A DNA stretch of 42,714 nt from a bacterium (lineage in GTDB: Bacteria > Cyanobacteriota > Vampirovibrionia > Gastranaerophilales > Gastranaerophilaceae): NCBI GenBank assembly GCA_017470815.1, contig JAFUXT010000019.1, positions 1 to 42,714 on the forward strand, read 5' to 3'. A program made the position numbers and the translations under genes. Position 1 is the stretch's first letter. Each line of letters starts with the position of its first letter. The notes below the pieces were generated by a model. It saw nothing but the letters and a program-made list of their open reading frames with translations. It was not told the origin of the DNA and ran no database searches. Shown piece after piece: positions 16,310 through 25,382 of the stretch.

Positions 16310-17212
16310 ATGGTTAATGAAATTTCTGCTCAGAAAATTACTATTCAAAAGAACATGGGATTAACTCAGGCTTTAAAGGCACATGTTTTGAAAAACAATT
16401 ACACAATGTCAGATGGCAGTATCAGTGCTAAAGAATGGAACAAAACCATTGATGTTTTGGAAAATATTAATGAAAAACGTAAAAAAGACGGAGTTACTCC
16501 TATTTTTACGGGAGGTACTGACCGTTCAAAAGCCGGTTGGCATTCAAGTTTTGTAGTTCAGCCAAATCAGGAAATTGAATTTACAAAAGAAGAAATGAAT
16601 GAATTGTATGAAGCCATGGGGGTCAGTCTTGACAAATCAGAAGCGCAAGACAAAAGGCAAGTAAATAAAAAAGAAGAAACTCCGAACGAAAAAGAAATAG
16701 CAAAAGCGGAGAAAAAACGAATAAAGGCAGAGAAAAAAGCGGAAAAAGAGCGTAAGAAAGCAGAGAAAAAACAGGCTAAATTAGATAATGCTCATGATAA
16801 AGCCGCAATAGATGTGATTGTGCCCAATGATGAAAAACAGCGCAGAAAAGCACAAAAAGGTTTTGATAAAGCAAATAAAGTCATGTTAAATATCGCTTAC
16901 GGCAAAGAAAATCCTTATATTAAAGTCGATGCCGAAACTGATGAAAGCGGGACTTATACAACAAAAATTGCTAAAATTAAGGAGCGTTATGTCAAAGCAA
17001 AGTATGACAGGAACGGGAATTTAGTAGATGTAGAAATAAATGTTGATAATTCTAAAAAACATTATGCTCCGGATGTAAAATACACCGCAAACGGTGCATA
17101 TTGCGATACAAAAGAAAAACGTGCTGGTTATGAAGTCAAAATAACTAATGGCTTTGATTTCGGTGCAATAAGAAGAGTAATAGACCGAATTTTCGGCAGA
17201 GAATCCAAGTAA
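16310..17212 (+). CDS. Lys-rich protein with EF-hand-like segment, unknown function
   Basis: A 300-residue protein without signal peptide. The N-terminal part carries DGSISAKEW near residues 35-43, which resembles a calcium-binding EF-hand or dockerin loop. Residues 125-165 form a highly charged Lys/Glu coiled coil, followed by a C-terminal domain of about 120 residues rich in beta-prone sequence (KIKERYVKAKYDRNGNLVDV). I do not recognise it. A GGGGA ribosome site precedes the ATG. Its upstream element resembles that of the gene at 36397, so the two may be co-regulated. A bidirectional terminator follows. Confidence 0.75.
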   Translation: MVNEISAQKITIQKNMGLTQALKAHVLKNNYTMSDGSISAKEWNKTIDVLENINEKRKKDGVTPIFTGGTDRSKAGWHSSFVVQPNQEIEFTKEEMNELYEAMGVSLDKSEAQDKRQVNKKEETPNEKEIAKAEKKRIKAEKKAEKERKKAEKKQAKLDNAHDKAAIDVIVPNDEKQRRKAQKGFDKANKVMLNIAYGKENPYIKVDAETDESGTYTTKIAKIKERYVKAKYDRNGNLVDVEINVDNSKKHYAPDVKYTANGAYCDTKEKRAGYEVKITNGFDFGAIRRVIDRIFGRESK

Positions 17213-17244
17213 TAATTATCCCCTTTGTTAATAGTGAAATAATA

Positions 17245-17280
17245 AAGCCGTATCTTATACAAGATACGGCTTTCATTATT
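17245..17280. terminator. Bidirectional terminator between convergent genes
   Basis: AAGCCGTATCTT (17245-17256) and AAGATACGGCTT (17261-17272) form a perfect 12-bp stem around ATAC, with T-rich sequence on both outer sides. It separates the plus-strand gene ending at 17212 from the reverse-strand gene ending at 17294. Confidence 0.85.
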
Positions 17281-17293
17281 AAATAATTCGTTA

Positions 17294-18298
17294 TTATTTA
17301 TTCATTGCTTGGGCAACTGCAACTGCACATGCAACTGTTGCACCTACCATCGGATTGTTACCCATACCGATAACCCCCATCATTTCAACATGGGCAGGAA
17401 CTGAAGATGATCCTGCAAATTGAGCATCACCATGCATTCTTCCCATAGTATCTGTCATACCGTAAGAAGCAGGACCTGCTGCAACGTTGTCAGGATGCAA
17501 TGTACGACCTGTACCGCCACCTGATGCAACAGAGAAATATTTTCTTCCGTTTTCGATAGCCCATTTTTTGTAAGTACCTGCAACAGGGTGCTGGAATCTT
17601 GTCGGGTTAGTTGAGTTCCCGGTAATAGAAACATCCACACCTTCTTTAATCATAATTGCAACGCCTTCTGACACATCATCAGCACCGTAGCATTTAACTT
17701 TTGCTCTTTCGCCGTCAGAGAACGGTGTTTCTTTGACAACTTTTAGTTCGCCTGTTTTGTAGTCGTATTCAGTCTCAACATAAGTAAAGCCGTTGATTCT
17801 TGAAATAACATAAGCGGCATCTTTTCCTAAACCGTTCAGGATTACTCGTAAAGGTTCTTTTCTTACTTTGTCAGCATTTCTTGCAATACCGATTGCACCT
17901 TCAGCCGCCGCAAATGATTCGTGTCCTGCCAAGAAACAGAAACATTTAGTTTCTTCTCTCAAGAGCATTGCACCCAAGTTGCCATGACCGATACCAACTT
18001 GTCTTCTGTCACCTACTGACCCCGGAACTGCAAATGCCTGCAAGCCTAAACCGATTGCTTCAGCAGCATCAGCAGCATTTGTAATACCTTTTTTGATTGC
18101 GATAGCAACACCTAAAGTATATGCCCAAGATGCGTTGTCAAACGCAATAGGCTGAATACCTTTAACAATGGCATCTACATCAATGCCTTTTGATAAACAT
18201 AATTCACGAGCATCTTCTAATGATTTAAAACCATATTCAGGTAAAACTTTTTTCAAAGTCGCTTCGCGTCTGTCTTGTCCTTCAAATTTTACTGTCAT
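17294..18298 (-). CDS. GGGtGRT family protein
   Basis: A 334-residue cytoplasmic protein of the family named after its GGGTGRT motif, seen here at residues 260-266 (SVASGGGTGRTLHPD). Other conserved stretches are GHGNLGAMLLREETKCFCFLAG (in two blocks near 105-125), GNSTNPTRFQHPVAGT and the C-terminal MGVIGMGNNPMVGATVACAVA. The family is found in anaerobes and has no established reaction. The partner gene upstream is a NifU-like Fe-S scaffold, and this pairing is a known recurring arrangement. AAGGA lies 8 bases before the ATG. A palindromic repeat lies between the two genes. Confidence 0.9.
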   Translation of the reverse strand: MTVKFEGQDRREATLKKVLPEYGFKSLEDARELCLSKGIDVDAIVKGIQPIAFDNASWAYTLGVAIAIKKGITNAADAAEAIGLGLQAFAVPGSVGDRRQVGIGHGNLGAMLLREETKCFCFLAGHESFAAAEGAIGIARNADKVRKEPLRVILNGLGKDAAYVISRINGFTYVETEYDYKTGELKVVKETPFSDGERAKVKCYGADDVSEGVAIMIKEGVDVSITGNSTNPTRFQHPVAGTYKKWAIENGRKYFSVASGGGTGRTLHPDNVAAGPASYGMTDTMGRMHGDAQFAGSSSVPAHVEMMGVIGMGNNPMVGATVACAVAVAQAMNK

Positions 18299-18340
18299 TT
18301 TTATTTTTCCTTTTCTATTTTAATTAACTTATTTTTTTTA

Positions 18341-18413
18341 GTCATTCCGAACTTGATTCGGAATCTATCAATGTCAATTAAACGGATAGACCCTGAAACA
18401 AGTTCAGGGTGAC
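18341..18413. repeat. Palindromic repeat between the scaffold and GGGtGRT genes
   Basis: Two hairpins lie side by side: ATTCCGAA/TTCGGAAT (18344-18364) and CCCTGAA/TTCAGGG (18391-18409). The outer ends (GTCATTCCGAACTT and AAGTTCAGGGTGAC) are imperfect inverted copies, so the whole 73 bp folds as one unit. The left hairpin shares its sequence with 331-355. It could affect the ratio or stability of the two gene messages. Confidence 0.7.
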
Positions 18414-18427
18414 AATTATATTTACCC

Positions 18428-19129
18428 CTATTCTTCTCTCGGGTCAATATATTTAACCGCATCAGCAAATCTGCCGTAAGTACCGATATTCTTGTCGTAT
18501 GCTTCCTGAGGATTTACACCTTTTTTAATTGCATCCATAAATTTGCCGAGGTTAATAAATTGGTATCCGATAACTTCGTTATTTTTGTCTAAACCAAGTT
18601 TAAGAATATAACCCTCTGTTAATTGTAGGTATCTTACACCTTTTTGAGCGGTTGAATGAATTGTACCACACATAGAGCATAGACCTTTGCCCAAGTCTTC
18701 AAGTCCTGCGCCGACAGGCAAACCGTTTTCTGAGAATGCTGATTGTGTTCTGCCATATACAATTTGCAAGAATAATTCTCTCATTGCAACATTTATTGCG
18801 TCACAAACAAGGTCTGTATTCAATGCTTCAAGGATTGTTTTACCCGGAAGAATTTCACCTGCCATAGCAGCAGAATGGGTCATACCTGAACATCCGATAG
18901 TTTCAACAAGCGCTTCCTGAATAATACCGTTTTTAACATTCAAAGTAAGTTTGCAGGTACCCTGTTGAGGTGCGCAGCATCCGCAACCGTGAGTCAAACC
19001 TGAAATATCTTTGATTTCTTTACACTTTGTCCATGCTCCTTCTTGAGGAATAGGTGCCGGACTGCCTTTAACGCCTCTTTTTACGGGGCATTTGTCTAAA
19101 ATTTCTTGAGTAACTTGTATATTAGTCAT
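18428..19129 (-). CDS. NifU-like iron-sulfur scaffold protein
   Basis: A 233-residue protein related to the IscU/NifU N-terminal scaffold fold, expanded with extra cysteines. Cysteines lie near 14, 36, 49, 51, 52, 59, 80, 109, 151 and 154, including HGCGCCAPQQGTC and VETIGCSGMTHSAAMAGE, the latter being the scaffold-like core. It is the usual companion of the GGGtGRT protein. GGGAG lies 7 bases before the ATG, and a near-consensus promoter precedes it. It should be transcribed with the GGGtGRT gene 129 bases downstream. Confidence 0.85.
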   Translation of the reverse strand: MTNIQVTQEILDKCPVKRGVKGSPAPIPQEGAWTKCKEIKDISGLTHGCGCCAPQQGTCKLTLNVKNGIIQEALVETIGCSGMTHSAAMAGEILPGKTILEALNTDLVCDAINVAMRELFLQIVYGRTQSAFSENGLPVGAGLEDLGKGLCSMCGTIHSTAQKGVRYLQLTEGYILKLGLDKNNEVIGYQFINLGKFMDAIKKGVNPQEAYDKNIGTYGRFADAVKYIDPREE

Positions 19130-19159
19130 TTTTTACTCCCTTCACTTATATACACAAAA

Positions 19160-19188
19160 ATTGTAACTTGCTCAAAATTTATCGTCAA
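19160..19188 (-). promoter_or_regulatory. Promoter of the scaffold/GGGtGRT operon
   Basis: On the reverse strand TTGACG (19183-19188) and TACAAT (19160-19165) are separated by exactly 17 bases, each one mismatch from consensus. The ATG follows about 24 bases after the predicted start point. Confidence 0.7.
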
Positions 19189-19193
19189 GATAA

Positions 19194-19222
19194 TTGAATT
19201 TTTAAGAAAACAATGCTAAATT
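19194..19222 (+). promoter_or_regulatory. Candidate promoter of the prepilin-like gene
   Basis: TTGAAT (19194-19199) and TAAATT (19217-19222) are separated by 17 bases, back to back with the reverse-strand promoter at 19160-19188. Confidence 0.4.
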
Positions 19223-19246
19223 AAAATAAAGAAAAAGAGGTTATTT

Positions 19247-19912
19247 ATGGTAAATAAAAAATATGGTTTTACATTAGGTGAAGTTTTACTTGCAATGCTG
19301 ATTATTGGCGTTATTGCTGTATTATCTTTACCGAGTTTATTAAAAAATGTTCATGAAAAATCAAGAATGTCTTTATTAAAAGGTACTGTTGCGACAATCG
19401 GAAATGTTATTCAGTCGGAATTTACAAAACAAAGAACGACAGAAATTACGTCAACAGATATTTATAGAGATCCGAAAGCATTTATCCAAAAATTTGACGG
19501 AGCAAAATCAGGCGAACCCTTTGGGAAAACTTATAAAAGACATTCAGATTCAAAAGTTATAACCGATGTTTTGATTCCAACAGATGATGCAGAAAATCAG
19601 GCGGCATTATTACTCAAAAATGGTGTAGGTATTGGGATTGTAAATGACAAAGAAAACAGTAAAACCTCAATAGTGGTTGATGTAACAGGAGCAGATAAAC
19701 CTAATATGGTTGGAGTTGATTATTTTATAATGAAGGTTGAATGGTATGATGGCGAGGGTTACAGAGCCGGTGATATATCAGGATATGTAAACGGCGATGC
19801 TGACGGCGAAGAATCAGGTGAGGGCTTAAAGGATTTATGCAATGCCGGTAATGGTGCAGCATGCTTCCGGATGGTAGAATTATCAAGTTACGAACCAAGA
19901 TATTTGGATTAG
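19247..19912 (+). CDS. Prepilin-like (type II/IV pseudopilin) protein
   Basis: A 221-residue protein with a class III signal: basic KKYG, then FTLGEVLLAMLIIGVIAVLSLPSLL. This is the G/FTxxE site cut and methylated by prepilin peptidase followed by the hydrophobic assembly helix. The rest (long polar region, two cysteines near the C terminus in LCNAGNGAACF) is a globular pilin-like head of the kind numerous in this lineage. It may belong to a type IV pilus or type II secretion pseudopilus; no assembly genes are nearby. An AGAGG ribosome site lies 6 bases before the ATG. Confidence 0.85.
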   Translation: MVNKKYGFTLGEVLLAMLIIGVIAVLSLPSLLKNVHEKSRMSLLKGTVATIGNVIQSEFTKQRTTEITSTDIYRDPKAFIQKFDGAKSGEPFGKTYKRHSDSKVITDVLIPTDDAENQAALLLKNGVGIGIVNDKENSKTSIVVDVTGADKPNMVGVDYFIMKVEWYDGEGYRAGDISGYVNGDADGEESGEGLKDLCNAGNGAACFRMVELSSYEPRYLD

Positions 19913-19980
19913 TTTTATTTTATCACTATTACATATTGAACAATATTGTAAAATATGGTACTTGTTCCTTGATATATTTA

Positions 19981-22083
19981 CTAATTTTGCTTATTTTTAT
20001 GAGTTGTATAGATATAAGAAACAAGCATTAATATTAAACCTAACGCTAAAAATGCAATTAGTTTGAATATTGCTTCAACATGCGCAAGGTCATATATAAA
20101 TATCCTCAAAATCGAAAGTATAATAAGAGCAATGCCGGTGTTGATAAGGTATTTTTTGTTTCTTAATATTCCGGCAATAGTTGAAATCCCTGAATACAAT
20201 ACCCAAGAAAGTGATATAATATATTCCATACCTGAGTTTTGTGCATAAATCTGACTGCTTTCGCTATGGCATATTAAGAATCCCAAAATAATTGCAAGAT
20301 ATTTGTAAATATCTGTATTATCCCATTTTGAGAATATAAAGCATGTGGTTATGCCGAGTGCAAAGGCGCAAACTTTCATGTTAAACAGAACTATATAAGA
20401 ATCGTAATAAAAATATGAACAAATCATCAAAGCCAACAATGATATCCCGAACATTATAAATCCTGCAATATCAAAGAGTTTTGAATCATTAGTTTTTCCA
20501 AGTCGTTTTGTATTAAGAGCATAAACAAAACCGATTATTATATTTATCATACCTCTGTTAAAATCAAGCATGTCACTATCTTTTGCAGTCTGTGACAAGA
20601 TAGAATTTATTTCTCCTGTCAGATAAACATAACCAAGCGACAAACCGCTGAACAAAAGCAAATTATACATCTTAAGATTATTCTTCTTGAAAACAAATGC
20701 AGAAGTAATCATCGACAAAACAGGAAACGCAAAAAGAAGTGTTCTGATATTAAATATCGGAGTATAAGCGGTTATAAGACAATTTTCACCTGCGTATTTT
20801 GCACTCAAAGCGGCAACAATTGCAGTTGAATAATACCAGATAAGTCCGCCGTTTAAATGTTTTGCATTCTTTTTTTGTACAATATAAGTAATTCCCAATG
20901 CCAAAATAGACCAGGCTATCGCACTTTGAAAAGTATTTAAAAGGAAAAATCCCACAAGCCAAACATTTACAATTGCCGAATATTCATAAAATCTGTATAA
21001 ATTGTTTTCAAGTTTTCTTGAATAAAATGACAAACCAAAATAACACAATGCCGTTACACCAAGTAAAATTGCAAGATAATTATATGCATCTTTGAATATA
21101 ATTACTGAAAACAATGTCAAAATTCCGTAATTTATATAACATACAACATTATCTATATCGTTATCTTTTTCGCGCAGAACATCATAAATTATATAAGTTC
21201 CCCACAAAATTAAAGGATAAACAATACTCATAGTACTGCCGTAAGAATAGCAAAGGAACACCAACATTGACATAAACAAATTAATAATATTCACCCAATT
21301 TGTGCTTTTATTCCTCATTGTAAATATCACAGATAACATATTTATAAAAATTATATAGGACAGAACAGCATGAGTTCCCGCTTTTGCGCAAAACGGGGTG
21401 AGGTATGCACCGATTAAACCGATAATCAGCATTGAAAGAGTTTTCATTTTATCTGCAGTTATATAAGTTACAATCAAAAGAACGGTGCCTATTGCAATTA
21501 CAGCCGGAGTATTTAAAAAATCGAATATTGTGTATGCACAAAAAGTTGTTATGAATAAATCTGCAAATCCTGTTCCAAGCATAACTTCGGCATAATTTTT
21601 CAGATTTTCTTTTCTGTGCAGGTGAAATCCGCCGCCGATAAGCCCTAAACCTGCGAAATACGCAAATATAATCTTCATAAGCGGAGTTATAACGATATAT
21701 GGTGAAACAAGTTTTATAAATATAATCAAGGCAACAATTATTGCAATTGCACCGATTTTATTAAAAATATTACCGAGTAATGCCTTTTGCAGGTCAAAAC
21801 TTTCCTGAATTTCAGCCTGAAATTCAGGTTCCGGAGAGGATTCCTGATAAGTTTGCTCAGGTTGTGGTTCAGGTGTAACATCTTGTATAGATTCAGAAGG
21901 CATTTCAGATACAGGCATCTGCGCAGGAGAAGAAGTTTGTTCCTTAGACTCAGGTAATCCAAGTGATTTTTGTTCCCAAAAATATTTTTTAATCTTTTCT
22001 ACATTCGCAGACAAATCACTAACCTGATTTTGTATAATGGCAAGCCACACTATAAGACAAACACATATCATATAAGAAATCAT
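19981..22083 (-). CDS. DUF2339 multi-pass membrane protein
   Basis: A membrane protein of about 700 residues. A short N-terminal helix (MISYMICVCLIVWLAI) and coiled coil are followed by a Pro/Glu/Gln-rich stretch (residues about 40-90) and then some twenty hydrophobic helices to the C terminus, the layout of DUF2339 proteins, whose role is unknown. I prefer the ATG at 22083, with GGAGG about 6 bases upstream, to the GTG at 22089 which overlaps that ribosome site. It is the last gene of the mlaD/lpxK/nth operon, 33 bases after nth, which suggests an envelope role. Confidence 0.85.
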   Translation of the reverse strand: MISYMICVCLIVWLAIIQNQVSDLSANVEKIKKYFWEQKSLGLPESKEQTSSPAQMPVSEMPSESIQDVTPEPQPEQTYQESSPEPEFQAEIQESFDLQKALLGNIFNKIGAIAIIVALIIFIKLVSPYIVITPLMKIIFAYFAGLGLIGGGFHLHRKENLKNYAEVMLGTGFADLFITTFCAYTIFDFLNTPAVIAIGTVLLIVTYITADKMKTLSMLIIGLIGAYLTPFCAKAGTHAVLSYIIFINMLSVIFTMRNKSTNWVNIINLFMSMLVFLCYSYGSTMSIVYPLILWGTYIIYDVLREKDNDIDNVVCYINYGILTLFSVIIFKDAYNYLAILLGVTALCYFGLSFYSRKLENNLYRFYEYSAIVNVWLVGFFLLNTFQSAIAWSILALGITYIVQKKNAKHLNGGLIWYYSTAIVAALSAKYAGENCLITAYTPIFNIRTLLFAFPVLSMITSAFVFKKNNLKMYNLLLFSGLSLGYVYLTGEINSILSQTAKDSDMLDFNRGMINIIIGFVYALNTKRLGKTNDSKLFDIAGFIMFGISLLALMICSYFYYDSYIVLFNMKVCAFALGITTCFIFSKWDNTDIYKYLAIILGFLICHSESSQIYAQNSGMEYIISLSWVLYSGISTIAGILRNKKYLINTGIALIILSILRIFIYDLAHVEAIFKLIAFLALGLILMLVSYIYTTHKNKQN

Positions 22084-22116
22084 AATCACCCTCCGATTTA
22101 TGAGTTATTATAACAT

Positions 22117-22746
22117 TTATAATACTTTATCGCAATATTTTTCAATCGGGCACATATTGCACAATGGTTTTAGCGGTTTGCACACATTTTGACCATGAGT
22201 AACAAGCAATGAATTTATAGGTATCCAATATTTTTCAGGTAATCTTTTTCTTAATGTAAATTCTGTTTCTTCAGGATTTTTTGTTTTTATATACCCGAGA
22301 CGATTAAAAATTCTGTGAACATGAACATCAACACATATAGCAGGTTCATTAAAGCCTTCCGATAAAACGAGATTAGCCGTTTTTCTGCCTACTCCTCTGA
22401 ATTTGCAAAGTTCTTCTATATCGCATGGAACTTTGCCGTTATATTTTTCAACAAGAATTTTTGAAAGTTCTATTATCTGTCCTGCCTTATTTTTATAGAA
22501 GCCGACAGGATAAATTGCTTTAGATAAATCTTCCACATTAACCCTCATCATTTCCTGCGGAGTTTTGGCAAGTTCAAGCATACGCATAGTCGCAGGATAA
22601 GTCGTTCTGTCATTTGTTCTCAGGCTCAAAATACAAGCAATTAAGACAAGATATGGATCTTTAAAAGAGTCCATAAGTTTTACAAACTCACTTTGAGGTT
22701 GTTTTGCTTTTTTCAGTGTTGCAACGACTTTATCAATATCAACCAT
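22117..22746 (-). CDS. nth: Endonuclease III
   Basis: A 209-residue base-excision repair glycosylase/AP lyase for oxidised pyrimidines. The helix-hairpin-helix motif FRGVGRKTANLVLSEGF carries the catalytic lysine, VDVHVHRIFNRLG carries the catalytic aspartate, and the C-terminal cluster C-x6-C-x2-C-x5-C (CKPLKPLCNMCPIEKYC) binds a [4Fe-4S] cluster. Length is normal. Its ATG overlaps the lpxK stop by one base (TAATG), so translation is probably coupled. Confidence 0.97.
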   Translation of the reverse strand: MVDIDKVVATLKKAKQPQSEFVKLMDSFKDPYLVLIACILSLRTNDRTTYPATMRMLELAKTPQEMMRVNVEDLSKAIYPVGFYKNKAGQIIELSKILVEKYNGKVPCDIEELCKFRGVGRKTANLVLSEGFNEPAICVDVHVHRIFNRLGYIKTKNPEETEFTLRKRLPEKYWIPINSLLVTHGQNVCKPLKPLCNMCPIEKYCDKVL

Positions 22747-23762
22747 TATTTTAGCAGTTCCTCAACATTTATTTTTGTTTTTAATTTGAGGGCATAAATA
22801 TTATCCATATCAAAGCGTTCGAGTTTAACCGCATCTTTTTCGGTTGTAATAATATTTCCCGTAATATCAATAACATCAGACGGCTTGTACTGATGATGGT
22901 CGTCAAAGGTTAAAGTTTTTACAATATTAAAATTCGAAAGAAAATCATAAAATTGTTGAGGCTGACCTATTGCACAAATAGCCGTCGCATCCATCCCGTC
23001 CATCAGTCTTTGTCCTGTTTTAATATTATACACATAATCAGGTTCCGTATAACAAACCTGTGTTGGTAATTTCAGTCTTTTATTCATGATTTTCGCAATT
23101 TTTTTAGCAAGTTCGTGCTTTACACTTTTGCTGACAACAATAAGTTTATCAATGCGGTCAAGTGCTTCCGCGCCTTCCCTTAACGGGCCTGCAGGAAGCA
23201 GATTTTCGTTCCCAAAGCCTTTTACGCTATCCATTAGTACAAGGTCTAAATCTCTGTGTAGTTTTCTGTGCTGAAAACCGTCATCAAGAATTATTACTTC
23301 CGCTCCGTATTTTTCAACTGCAAATTTTGAAGCCAAATAACGATTTCTGCAGGTAAATACCATACATCCGGGGGTATTTTGCGCAAGCCAAAGAGGTTCA
23401 TCTCCGCTATCGTGTGCTTCAAAAAATATATTTTTACCGTCGGATATCATATTGATATTTTTGTTATTTAACTTTCCGCCATAACCTCTTGAAACAATAG
23501 CGACTTTTTTGTTGTTTGAAATAAAATATTTTGCAATTTCCGATACTACAGGAGTTTTACCCACTCCGCCAGTTGTCATATTCCCGACAGAAATTACAAA
23601 TGCATTAACCTTTTTGGGACGGATAATTTTTTTGTCATACATAAAGTTTTTGAAATGCGCACCTATTCCGTAAAAATACGAACAGAACTTTAGTATTTCA
23701 AATAATATTCCCTTTGGATTTCGTGTATAGTGTAAATTTGTAATTTTTGTTTTTATATTCAT
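22746..23762 (-). CDS. lpxK: Tetraacyldisaccharide 4'-kinase LpxK
   Basis: A 338-residue membrane-associated kinase that phosphorylates the 4' position of the lipid A disaccharide precursor. The P-loop is VGNMTTGGVGKTPVV near residue 61, followed by SRGYGG, SGDEPLWLA, ILDDGFQHRKLHRDLDLVL and LLPAGPLREG, all LpxK hallmarks. It shows that the organism makes lipid A. It lies 4 bases after the mlaD-like gene and overlaps nth. Confidence 0.96.
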   Translation of the reverse strand: MNIKTKITNLHYTRNPKGILFEILKFCSYFYGIGAHFKNFMYDKKIIRPKKVNAFVISVGNMTTGGVGKTPVVSEIAKYFISNNKKVAIVSRGYGGKLNNKNINMISDGKNIFFEAHDSGDEPLWLAQNTPGCMVFTCRNRYLASKFAVEKYGAEVIILDDGFQHRKLHRDLDLVLMDSVKGFGNENLLPAGPLREGAEALDRIDKLIVVSKSVKHELAKKIAKIMNKRLKLPTQVCYTEPDYVYNIKTGQRLMDGMDATAICAIGQPQQFYDFLSNFNIVKTLTFDDHHQYKPSDVIDITGNIITTEKDAVKLERFDMDNIYALKLKTKINVEELLK

Positions 23763-23766
23763 GATT

Positions 23767-25134
23767 TTAGAATAACAATCTGAACAATAAGAATCTCTTA
23801 TTCAATTTTTCGGAGAATTTCTTGAGGTTCTCTGTAATACATACGGTATCATCAACAATAATTTTCAAATCCGAAACCTGTTGTTTGTTGTTCGGGTCAA
23901 CATTATTTACGGTTTCAAGAGCAATAGACATCTGAGCCATTGCGTTATTAATATTAGTAATTGCAGATGCAAGTTCTGATTTGAGTTTTCCGTCACTTGT
24001 CATTGCATTTACGCTTTCACTGATTTGAGCAAGATTATTCGTAATGATTTTAATATTTTGACCTGTTTGCTCAGCATCAGCTGCATCCATAATCTTGTTT
24101 AAATTCTTTGATAATTTTCCGACTGAATCAGCCGCAGACACAATTGTTGATTTGAATTTCGGATCACCTATAAGGTTATTAATATTAGCCGAAAGTTTTG
24201 AAAAATCGTTTGTTGCCTGTTGTGTCATATCAAGCAACCTGTTTATATCCTCTTTTGAAGAATCCAACAGATTATCAACTTTGTCTAATGTCTCGGTTGA
24301 CCTTGCACTCAACTTGTTCATATTTGCAATAGTAAGTTTTAAATCATCTATCACTTTATCAGTCAAGATATCATTAAGTTTCTTATTTGTTTCTGTCAAA
24401 GTTTCAGCCGCTTTATACTGCCAATCCATAAAGTCTGATAATCTCATAGGTTCAAGAATTGTATATGGAGATTCCTGTTTCGGATAAAGCAAAGGTGTTC
24501 CGTCAAAAGAAACAAGTCTTAATTTGTAGGTGTTTTTATCCTTTTGTGCACTTCCTCTTAAAAATTCGGGCAATACAAGCCCCGGCATGTTAATAAAATA
24601 TTCTACTTTATATGCATAAGCCGTCGGAATATTATTTTTATAATTATAAGGAACGGAATCTCTCGGTATTACTTCTACACTTTTTATAAGACCGACATCA
24701 TAATACTTTCCGCTCAGTTTCATTTGAACTTTGTCATTTTTGTACAACAAATCCTTTTTAGTCATAGGTATAAAAATTGTTTTGATTTTCGGCGGAGTAA
24801 TTTCTAAAAATAATTCACCGATTATACCTGAAGATTGAATAGAAAAGGATGATGCCTTCGGGATATCAACATCAGGATTAGTTATTACAAATCTGACTTT
24901 TACATAACTGTTTTCATCTTTTACAACAGGGGTAATTTCTTCTACCTGTCCGACCTTCAAACCCATCATCTGAACACCGGCACCGGCTCTCAAGCCGTTA
25001 ACGTCTTTAAATTGTATTTCTATTCTGTCTGCAGATGAAAACGCTCTGCCCTTAACCTTGAGGACAGTACCAACAAGTAAACATAATGCGATTACGGTAA
25101 GTAAACCTACTTTAAAAGCCGAAGAAAATTTCAT
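23767..25134 (-). CDS. MlaD/Mce-family lipid transport protein
   Basis: A 455-residue protein with an N-terminal membrane anchor (KVGLLTVIALCLLVGTVLKV), an MCE domain near residues 40-115 (IQFKDVNGLRAGAGVQMMGLKVGQVEEI), and a long C-terminal helical region (about 225-440) of repeated NINNL/DKVDNLLD-type heptads. MCE proteins form hexameric rings that carry phospholipids between membranes. An AAAGG ribosome site precedes the ATG. First gene of the operon with lpxK, nth and DUF2339; no ABC partner genes (mlaE, mlaF) are within the window. Confidence 0.9.
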   Translation of the reverse strand: MKFSSAFKVGLLTVIALCLLVGTVLKVKGRAFSSADRIEIQFKDVNGLRAGAGVQMMGLKVGQVEEITPVVKDENSYVKVRFVITNPDVDIPKASSFSIQSSGIIGELFLEITPPKIKTIFIPMTKKDLLYKNDKVQMKLSGKYYDVGLIKSVEVIPRDSVPYNYKNNIPTAYAYKVEYFINMPGLVLPEFLRGSAQKDKNTYKLRLVSFDGTPLLYPKQESPYTILEPMRLSDFMDWQYKAAETLTETNKKLNDILTDKVIDDLKLTIANMNKLSARSTETLDKVDNLLDSSKEDINRLLDMTQQATNDFSKLSANINNLIGDPKFKSTIVSAADSVGKLSKNLNKIMDAADAEQTGQNIKIITNNLAQISESVNAMTSDGKLKSELASAITNINNAMAQMSIALETVNNVDPNNKQQVSDLKIIVDDTVCITENLKKFSEKLNKRFLLFRLLF

Positions 25135-25169
25135 TGTAAACCTTTCAATAATAATTCAATTTTGTATAT

Positions 25170-25199
25170 ATATTATCAGAAAAACAATAAAGATGTAAA
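25170..25199 (-). promoter_or_regulatory. Candidate promoter of the mlaD/lpxK operon
   Basis: On the reverse strand TTTACA (25194-25199) and TAATAT (25170-25175) are 18 bases apart, with the mlaD-like ATG about 35 bases downstream. The remainder of this 248-base divergent spacer is AT-rich; CGATTTTTATCGATT near 25251 is a small direct repeat of unclear meaning. Confidence 0.45.
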
Positions 25200-25382
25200 G
25201 ACGAAAAGACCATTTAAATGAATTAATAGATAAAAAATCCTCCAAACAGTCGATTTTTATCGATTTATATATATAAATAGAAATAAATTCCGTATAATCG
25301 ATATAGGACTTGTTGACTTTTGAAAAAAAATAATTAAAAAGTTTACAGGTAGAAATATAGAAATCAGAAAGAGGTAGAAAAT

